From NCBI GenBank assembly GCA_005784505.1, contig VCAZ01000012.1, forward strand, positions 4,903,011-4,967,010: a DNA stretch of 64,000 nucleotides. Direction: 5' to 3'. This stretch comes from Bagarius yarrelli. Its lineage: Eukaryota > Chordata > Actinopteri > Siluriformes > Sisoridae. Made by a program: the position numbers and the translations under genes. The notes under the pieces are model-generated. The model saw only the letters and a program-made list of their open reading frames with translations, was not told the DNA's origin and did not search any database. This document shows positions 56,346 to 64,000 of this stretch, piece by piece; the stretch's first letter is position 1, and each line of letters opens with the position of its first letter.

Positions 56346-57139
56346 ATGTTTATATGAATAGTGTTTATATATTTTGTACAATTCGTATGTTGTTAGTAAA
56401 TTTTAAATATCTCTAACGTATGTGCTTATGTTTTAGATTAGTTTAACATCTCAAAGCTTTTTCCTAATTCAAAACATTTTATTACATTCAGATGCAAAGT
56501 AGATAGGATTAGGGTAATTCAAAATCAAGTGTATATTGCAAATTAATATTTTACACCAATAAAAGGTCTGAAGTCAAAAGTATTTTGCACATCGAAAAAA
56601 AGGAGCTGTATAATAGTAAAGGGCTGTGTAGCATTTGAGAGCTAAGCACACTGCAATTTTACAGGTAATTACACCCCATACTACAATTATTATTCTCTTC
56701 CTTAAGGTCTACCTATACCCTGTGTGTGTGAGAGTCGGGCAGAGAGAAGAAAAGAGAGAGGGAGAAAAACAGAGATTGAAAGAATGTGTTAAATTGACAA
56801 GCGTGCACAGTCTTATTTCTTCTGCCCTGTAGGATAAACCATGACACATCCATCTTTCTATCAGGTCAATACACATTCCTTTCCCTCAATCTCTCTGTAC
56901 ACATGCATGCACACCATTTTATATATATAACCATATCTTTCTATATCACACCATATCTTTCTGTAGGTGTGTGGAAAGATTTTTTTCTTGTGTACTTAAT
57001 TAAAATGTGTTCAGTTTCTCTCAGCTCCTTTTTCTGGATTACACTTCAAGATGCACACATTTTATTTACCTACCTCTTTTGCCTTATAGCAGCAGCTGTG
57101 TTTGTGAGACCTCACATCACTGACTCTTTTCAAGTCTGT

Positions 57140-57600
57140 TGATAAAAATAGGTCTAATATATTACCATGGAAATCGAGAACCTGAGAATCGAGATCAGAT
57201 CATTTGACTTGTCAGTCAGTGACATGTTCTGCATATTTTCACTTCCCCAATTGATTTGTACTCAGTCTGAAAATTGTTAATTATCTTGTAATGCTGTAAG
57301 GTTTTATTATTCCCATCCTTAGTCTCCTGGACATATCACCAGTCAGGCAATGTAGGAGCAGCAGCCTCATGCAAAGTTAATCTCAGAGGTGCTTAAGTAC
57401 AGCATAGCCACCATTTTTTCACCTCTGTTCAGAGAGTCTGATAATTAGTGAAAAAAGACCATGGTGGAGTGACAGATGAATGACTTGATAATGAGCACTG
57501 AGTAATTAAACCTGACTAAGAGACTGATTTACTAATTAGCTTCATTTAAAGGTCGAGTATGTAGCAAAGCCTGGAACAGACTAATATAAATTTATCATCA
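57140..57600. other. Possible conserved non-coding segment
   Basis: No coding potential. It is dense in TAAT-core words (GATAATTAGTG, GAGTAATTAAACC, TACTAATTAGCTTCATTTAA) and has a more complex, non-repetitive composition than its surroundings. This is only an impression; conservation cannot be seen from one sequence. Confidence 0.25.
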
Positions 57601-60190
57601 TGGGCCCTATATCAAGCTAGCATATTCACACTGTGCCTACAGTTCAAAGCTGCACAGTGTGGTGTCTGTTGTTTCTGTAGCAATATTAACATTACTACTA
57701 TTATTGCTAATATGCATGCAGAAATGCATTTCCACATCAACACCTCAAAGGTGGAGTTTCATCTGACACATTTCGGAATAATAATTTTATATATTATATA
57801 TCATATTCATAATATATCTATTTAATAATCCAAAGATATATCTAAGTAAAAGATTTTTTGTATTAAACGTAAGACTCTGAAACTAAAGCAGCAGTGTTAC
57901 CCACACCATGAAACATATAAATACTGGGATATGTTGTGATGTTGTAGAAAATTATTTTTGCATATTAACATTTGCATATTTTCAGAAAGAATCCAAGTCA
58001 AATTTAAGATGATGACATTTGAGATTTAATGCAGCATTTGTAATGCATTTAAATTGGTGTAAGGTTAGAAAGGAACATTGTTGTCTGCCAGTGTTACTCA
58101 GCTTTGACTGTGAGTGTTAACTACTTCCTTGTGAATTGGTTTAGACCACATCTCAAAAGATCCCTGGATCTGTTGTCATAGCAACTGTTATAGCCTGTCC
58201 TGCTGTTATTTGTCTTCTGTAAGTAACCTCAGCCTATTAACTAGCCAGAATAATTTGGGTTGATTTGGATAGAAGAGCCTGTTCAGCACCACGTACAGCA
58301 CCATCTTCAAACATTAGTGGCCACTCAACTAAAATCAGTTTTTCCTGTGCAGCTCTTTTATGATGGGTTATTATAGGTATAAGAAGGTATAACACACTAT
58401 GACTTCTGAGTAGTGACATCAGAGGGTGTGTGTTTATGCATGCACATAATTGTGGTTAATCAGGACTATACAAAGGTCTTAATCAATCTCCTTCTCTGCA
58501 TGTGTGTGTATGTGTGGGGGAATAAAGGTCAATGCAAGAGAAATAAACCAAAACATTTATAGTTTTTTGTCATTACACAGTACTTTGTCAACTAGAGTTT
58601 TGCATGTTCCTATTTTTTAAAAGAAAATAAAATGAGTTGAGCTAAACAATAAAAGAAATTCGTTTTCGTGGCTGTGTAACAAAAAGGTTCAGATGAAGAT
58701 AGAAAGAATAGAAGAAATAATTAAACAAAGCGTTTTATTCATTCAATCCCAAACCAATGTTGCAGCAACAATATGCCAAAATAGATGTTTTAACCCTCCT
58801 GGAGGGGCCTTTTTTAAGCCTTAGCTGATTACAGTATAATTAAACAGGGCAAAGAATTATTTTAGATTATTTTAGTTGTAATTCAATAACACACATATGT
58901 CCTTGTTTAACATTATTTTCCAAAACCAATAGCATTAAATGGAGCCTCTACACTTATTAATAGTTTTTCCAACAGATTTTGGAGTATGTTTGTTGGGATT
59001 TATCACATGAGCAATGGCGAAGTCAGAGTTGAGGTCAGGGATCTGTACATTTAATTTAAGTTCACCTATACTACTTATAACTTTTCGTGTGGTGTACAGG
59101 AAAGCAGGTGTCGAGCATTAGAATAGATCAATCAAGTTCAGAGCAAGGAAATCAGAGGTCATGATCACCAGCATCTCATCACATAACATGTACATAAGAC
59201 CTGAATTTGTGTGTAAGACCAGGCAGCTAACATTTTACCAAATATTTATGATCAATACACCTGTTATTTTTGATAATCAGTGGTGTGAAGAGCAAAGCTG
59301 ATTTGCTTGGATAACATCACAAAACTTCCAACAAGACTAGGAATAGATAAAATAACAAAAGTATTTCTCATAATGCAAAAGAAATATATCTGAATTAAAG
59401 TTAAACAAGTAATTGGTTTACATTGAGTTAGGTGTGTTGGCAACTTGCGATAAATTCGCTTGCGTGAAAGGGCTTGTCTGCAGAAAGAAAATCCCAGCAA
59501 ACTAGGGAGGGTATATTACACATCTATGATTGACCACTTAATGTTGGCTGTAATGAAGCTTTGTATAGGATCAAAAATAAGATCCTGTAAGAAATCACAG
59601 GCTGAACAATGGTTAAGCCAGCGTGTATTCTCTTTATTACTGATGGTTTTATTATAATTGTTCATTTGCCATTATTTCATTAAAGAATTTTCTTACAGTT
59701 TCATTAATTTTGAATGGGAAAAACGCCAAAAATATTACACAAAAGCCATTTAAAATTGCAGCAGGTGAAAGGCAGTAACTGTTCATATTTAACTTGATAA
59801 TAAAGGCTTTTTGCACCTGCTGGTATGTCACCTTTGGCAGCCTACCACACCACTGTCCGCAAACCTGAAGAAAAAGCTGAGAGCATGAGGACAGCAGCAT
59901 TCACCATTCCAGTAAACACAAGCGTCGATACTAAGAACTGCTATGTCTATTAACTAAAAAGCTATTAACAAAAGCTTAACTACAAAGCAGTTTTTCTATG
60001 AATTAGAGATTTAGATGTGTATAAGTCCCACACACTAATTGGCACATAATGTACTTGTGCCAGGCTACCAAGGGTTATACCCGCAAAATACAACCTAAAT
60101 AGCATATCTAATTAAGACGAAGATTTATAAAATGTTCTAGTTATTATCTAACAGCAATAGTTTCGATTATTGTGTGGTAGCTATTTTGGT
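57600..60190. other. Gene-poor AT-rich DNA
   Basis: No exon, transposon or RNA gene recognised. Confidence 0.5.
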
Positions 60191-60207
60191 CGTAGATTAA
60201 AAAAATA

Positions 60208-60212
60208 ATATA

Positions 60213-60282
<70 letters not shown>

Positions 60283-60285
60283 AGA
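60208..60285. repeat. (AT)n followed by poly-T
   Basis: About thirty AT units and then a run of about seventeen T. Confidence 0.9.
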
Positions 60286-60315
60286 TTCCTTGGTTTGATC
60301 CTAAGATACTATAAA

Positions 60316-60583
60316 GCAGTACTGTTTCTAGCCATAGGCAAACTAGACAGTCGCCCGTGCCCCGCCTGATGTTATTATTACTATTATTATTAGTAGTAGT
60401 AACAGTAACCAGTCTCCCTGGTGATAACAGCCTTTGCTGTCGGGAAGAAAAATAGAGATGTAGAGGGATGTTTGCAAATGGTTTGTGTGGTGTGGGTGTG
60501 AAGCATTGAGTAGGGAAAGGGGGAGGTTAGGGGATGTTGAGAGGTTCTCGCCTAGGGTGCCTAAAAGTCTTGAAACGGCCCAA
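60316..60583. mobile_element. Short MITE-like element
   Basis: Left end CTGTTTCTAGCCATAGGCAA and right end CTTGAAACGGCCC are imperfect inverted repeats (the right end reversed begins GGGCCGTTTCAAG). About 270 bp with an inner TTATTATTA tract and no coding part. Confidence 0.4.
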
Positions 60584-60589
60584 AGGTGA

Positions 60590-62955
60590 GGTGTCTTTTG
60601 TTTATACCATGTTTATAAGCTTCTCAGGGGGAACAAATCTTTTTTCAACAAACAGACAAACACTATTAGTAAAAAGTAGAATTATTTGATTACTTATGTA
60701 AAACCACTCAAAGCACGTCTGTGCAGTATTCTGTTTAACTACTTACAGGATTCTTATTGAGAAATGTATTCAATGAGAAATTAATTTTACATTGTGTTAA
60801 ATCACCCCTTTTTTGATGCAAGAATAAATACAAGTATAGACTGTGTGGAGGCAACTGTGACTATAGCACACAAAAAACATGCTCAGAATTGATCACACTT
60901 ACAGCCGTAAAGTACTAAATTTCTAAAAATTAATGGTTAAAAATCCATTAAGAACTATTTTTGAGTGTAGCAGACAGTGACCTATTTTACATTTTAGTAA
61001 ATATAAAATATATATTAAAACTGCAGTGAGAATTTATAAAATAAGTTTACATTCAATTATCGTTTAGTTTTACAGTGGTTTTGTTCTCAAAGTAAAATCT
61101 ATGAGGACATGATTTCCCAAAATTGGAGTGAAAGAATTTACAGAGATCTGCCTTTAACCCCACCGAACAAAGCTGTATTGGATTAATTGAAATGTTGACT
61201 ATACACTGGGCCTCTTTACCTGACATCAGCTTCTGACTTTACTAATACACTTGTGGCTAAATAGGCAAGTCCGCACAGCCTAATTTAACAAGTGCACATA
61301 ATGTAAATGCCCACAAACCTTTAAATATATGTCATACCTTTTTTTAAACTGTGTTCAACCTAGAAGGCATCCTTTCTGTCACAGTGTACAAGGCACAAGC
61401 AAGAGAGCTGATGTTAGGTAATGTGTTTTTAAAAATATTTTCTATTCAAACAGAATACCTGGCACAAGCTTGACAAATTCAGTTGTTAATTGGAAACATT
61501 TTCTTCTTATTGTCTACTTTTTCCTTAATATTTGCCTGAAAACAACGTTTCTATGGTGCACACTCCTCATAGTCCCATTGTCCTTAAGACAAAACTAACT
61601 CCAAAGATAAGAATGAAGTTAAATCTATTTCTTTGGCTAAGGAGCCCCTAGAGATTACAACACAATATAACATGATATGGGATATGCTGGAGTAACATGT
61701 AGCTCTGTTTATCTTTTGTGGAGACCAAGTGCTAATTTGAATCTTAATCTCTATCTCTCGAAACATAACAAAAAAATATTTTTTTCTTTAAATACTCAAA
61801 ATAAGAATAAAATAGCAGAAATAAAATCATGTATGTGGCACCATTTATAGCAATTACATTGTTCCAATTTTGATTTTGAATGCTTATAAAACCCTTTAGG
61901 CTCAAGTAGAACTACAAGATGTTTTAGAATCCCAGTGAGTGAGGGTGTTAAAATAATCGAAAAAATTTTTTCTACCGTTCTTTGATCTATTTTATTTTGC
62001 CATCATCTTTTGTATAGTTTTGCCATCATGTACATTTTTAAACATTTCTCCTAAAAATAATTAGGGTAAACAGAATAAAACAGAACAGAAGTAATCTACA
62101 TGTATTTCAATACTAAATATGCTAGTATGTAAATGTAACAGTGGATGGCACTCTTTAACTGTAAAAGAACAACTCAGGGATGCTAAAAAAAATCAACAAA
62201 ATCATCTAAAACAGGAAAGCCGCTTATACTTAGCTGGATTCTTCAGTCTGACATTTTCACAGGACATGGATAACTTGTGTTGTCAAAGCAGTAACTTATT
62301 CTCACTGCAGCCGTTTATGACAGGTAAAACACAATTTTGTTAAAGTGATCTCTTCTAGAGAGGATGTGATTTAGGCCTTTTAGATGTTGCTGTTTTTCTG
62401 CATGTAAGTTAAAAGGAAGCATAGAAGGGCTGAGAAAAACAACCTAATTAGTAAGGTGTTAAGAAACTAAAATGAAATCAAGAGAAATGGGCCAAATATG
62501 TTTATAGCTTCATGTCTCAGCCATTCCCAATAACTAATAATAATTGCATTTGTTGCTTTAAGGCAGGCAGAGTGTTGGATGAAGCTTGTCAGAAATTGTA
62601 AGGTAAGTGAGCCTAACAGTAAATTTCATTTATCACCAATAAGAGTACTAACGCTATTATAAGAAAGCTTACCAATTTCACTTTTACACAGAAATTGAGG
62701 TTGGAAATTGGTTTATAGGCCTAGATATGTATCTATACAAAACGTTAACAGTCTTTTTAAAAATTTGCATTGCAGAAAGTATGGCAAGTGGACAACAAGA
62801 AAAGAAACAGACAGACAAGAGAAAAGAGAAAAAGAAAAGAAAGGGTAATGTCTTTAAAATAGGCTGCATATACACACTTTTAGATAGAAATTGAGGGTAA
62901 AAAAAGGGTAATTCATTACATTGCACTGTTTGAGAAAATATTTATTCAACTGTTA
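60590..62955. other. Gene-poor AT-rich DNA
   Basis: Nothing recognised apart from incidental short frames. Confidence 0.5.
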
Positions 62956-62961
62956 ATTTAA

Positions 62962-63152
62962 CAGTGGGGAAGTGGTGGCTTATGGTTAAGGCGTTGGACT
63001 GCCAACCTGAAGATTGTGGGTTCAATTCCCAGCTTCACCAAGCCACCACTGCTGGACCCCTGAGCAAGGCCCTTAACCCTCAGTTGTATAAATGTAAGTC
63101 GCTCTTGATAAGGGCATCTGCCAAATAATGTAAATTTAATAAAATACATTTA
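62962..63152 (+). mobile_element. tRNA-derived SINE, well preserved
   Basis: GGCTTATGGTTAAGGCGTTG, GGGTTCAATTCCCAGC, CACCAAGCCACCACTGCTGG, CCCTTAACCCTCAGTTGTAT, AAGGGCATCTGCCAAATAAT. A box and B box are both intact, close to the copy at 17783. Confidence 0.9.
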
Positions 63153-63409
63153 TGGTGGTGTTGCTATGGCACAGTAAAGACATTACTGTCGATATACTGT
63201 TAAATAGTATAGCATAGCTTATTTGATGGCATTATAAGACATTTACCAAAATTTGGCTTATTATATTTAACTTTTCTCTAAAATAAATAATCTTACATAT
63301 TCAATAACAAGTGACCACTCATTGATGCAAAGAGGCGATCCTGACCAATTCAGGAGCCCAGTGTTACAACAACATGTACAGTATCTTGAGGCAATAAGTT
63401 GGGGTTGAT

Positions 63410-63572
63410 TCGGGGTACTTGGCAGATGCCCTTATCTGTCATTTTTAAACTATCTGACCAGTTAAGAGTTAAGAACTTTGCTCAGAGTGCCAGCAGTTGC
63501 AGCTTGGTCCCAGGAATTGGGTCCATCTTTTGATCTTCCTTAGCAGTCCAAAATCACTACCACTTGCCTAAT
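63410..63572 (-). mobile_element. tRNA-derived SINE, minus strand
   Basis: Reverse copy: GGCAGATGCCCTTATC (tail), CCAGGAATTGGGTCCATC (B-box zone), CAGTCCAAAATCACTACCAC (head). Opposite direction to the copy 250 bases before it. Confidence 0.7.
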
Positions 63573-63574
63573 GA

Positions 63575-64000
63575 AAGGGGTGATAGAAGAGGGGAGGCTA
63601 TTAGTGAGTGGAAATCTGATGACATAAAATTATTTGTTAAATTTATGCTCTTTATAAACATACATTTTATACAAGAAAATGTTAAAATATAAAAGAACAT
63701 AAGGATGTATAATATGTTCTGAGTGTATATGTCACAGGAAGGCCTGCTTGTTTAAACAGCCTCCGATGGCTCTTAAATAAGCATGATAAAAATAATCATC
63801 GCCCTTATAATTGTTTTAATAATAATAATAACAACAGTAGTAGACTAGTATTAGTAGTTAGTAGTAGACGTAGTACTAAAACACCATCTATTTACCGTAT
63901 ATTTTTTTGTATTATTTTTTATCATCAATTAGTTATATCTATATAAATGCCACAAATGTAAATGAAAATATCACTTTGCAAATTGCTGCACATCAGCCTA
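63575..64000. other. AT-rich non-coding to window end
   Basis: A (TAA)n/(TAG)n mix at 63805-63880. No gene. Confidence 0.5.

Overview
The window reads as vertebrate nuclear DNA from a teleost fish: short exons with GT-AG introns, AT-rich spacers, several Tc1/mariner families, many tRNA-derived SINEs, L2- and RTE-like LINEs, Gypsy, DIRS-like and Harbinger remnants. The Tc1 and SINE load would suit a catfish or another ostariophysan, but that is inference. No bacterial operon, CRISPR array or viral genome is present.

There are two real genes, both on the + strand, head to tail. The first (9156-12364) is the 3' part of a GABA-A receptor alpha subunit, best matched to alpha-2 (gabra2); its first exons lie upstream of the window. 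The second (19609-29583) is a complete nine-exon GABA-A receptor gamma subunit, best matched to gamma-1 (gabrg1). The order alpha-2 then gamma-1 on one strand is that of the vertebrate GABRB1-GABRA4-GABRA2-GABRG1 cluster. Together the products would supply alpha and gamma subunits of a GABA-gated chloride channel.

The reading frames are not clean. gabra2 exon 5 has one extra base, and gabrg1 exons 3, 4 and 5 are 4, 5 and 2 bases short of the usual family exon sizes, although all neighbouring exons and almost all splice sites are intact. Assembly error or recent loss of function must be separated by other data. gabrg1 intron 2 appears to use a GC donor.

Layout: 1-9.1 kb decayed transposons (Tc1, Gypsy, a mariner-type element) in what is presumably a gabra2 intron; 9.1-13 kb gabra2 3' exons, with a small LTR/minisatellite element in the last intron; 13-19 kb intergenic with SINEs and a striking local duplication; 19.6-29.6 kb gabrg1, with a Tc1-like element and a SINE in intron 2 and a LINE nested in another Tc1-like element in intron 8; 30-64 kb a gene-poor region of nested, broken transposons and AT-rich DNA. 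I found no host protein-coding gene after 29.6 kb, which fits the gene desert known beyond GABRG1 in other vertebrates.

The most interesting structures are small rearrangements: a 119-bp copy of gabra2 downstream DNA inserted between two 48-bp direct repeats (15.1-15.3 kb), a 111-bp copy of an L2-type LINE tail placed inside a gag-like repeat array (46.2 kb), and a LINE insertion with a perfect 12-bp target-site duplication (27.2-29.0 kb).
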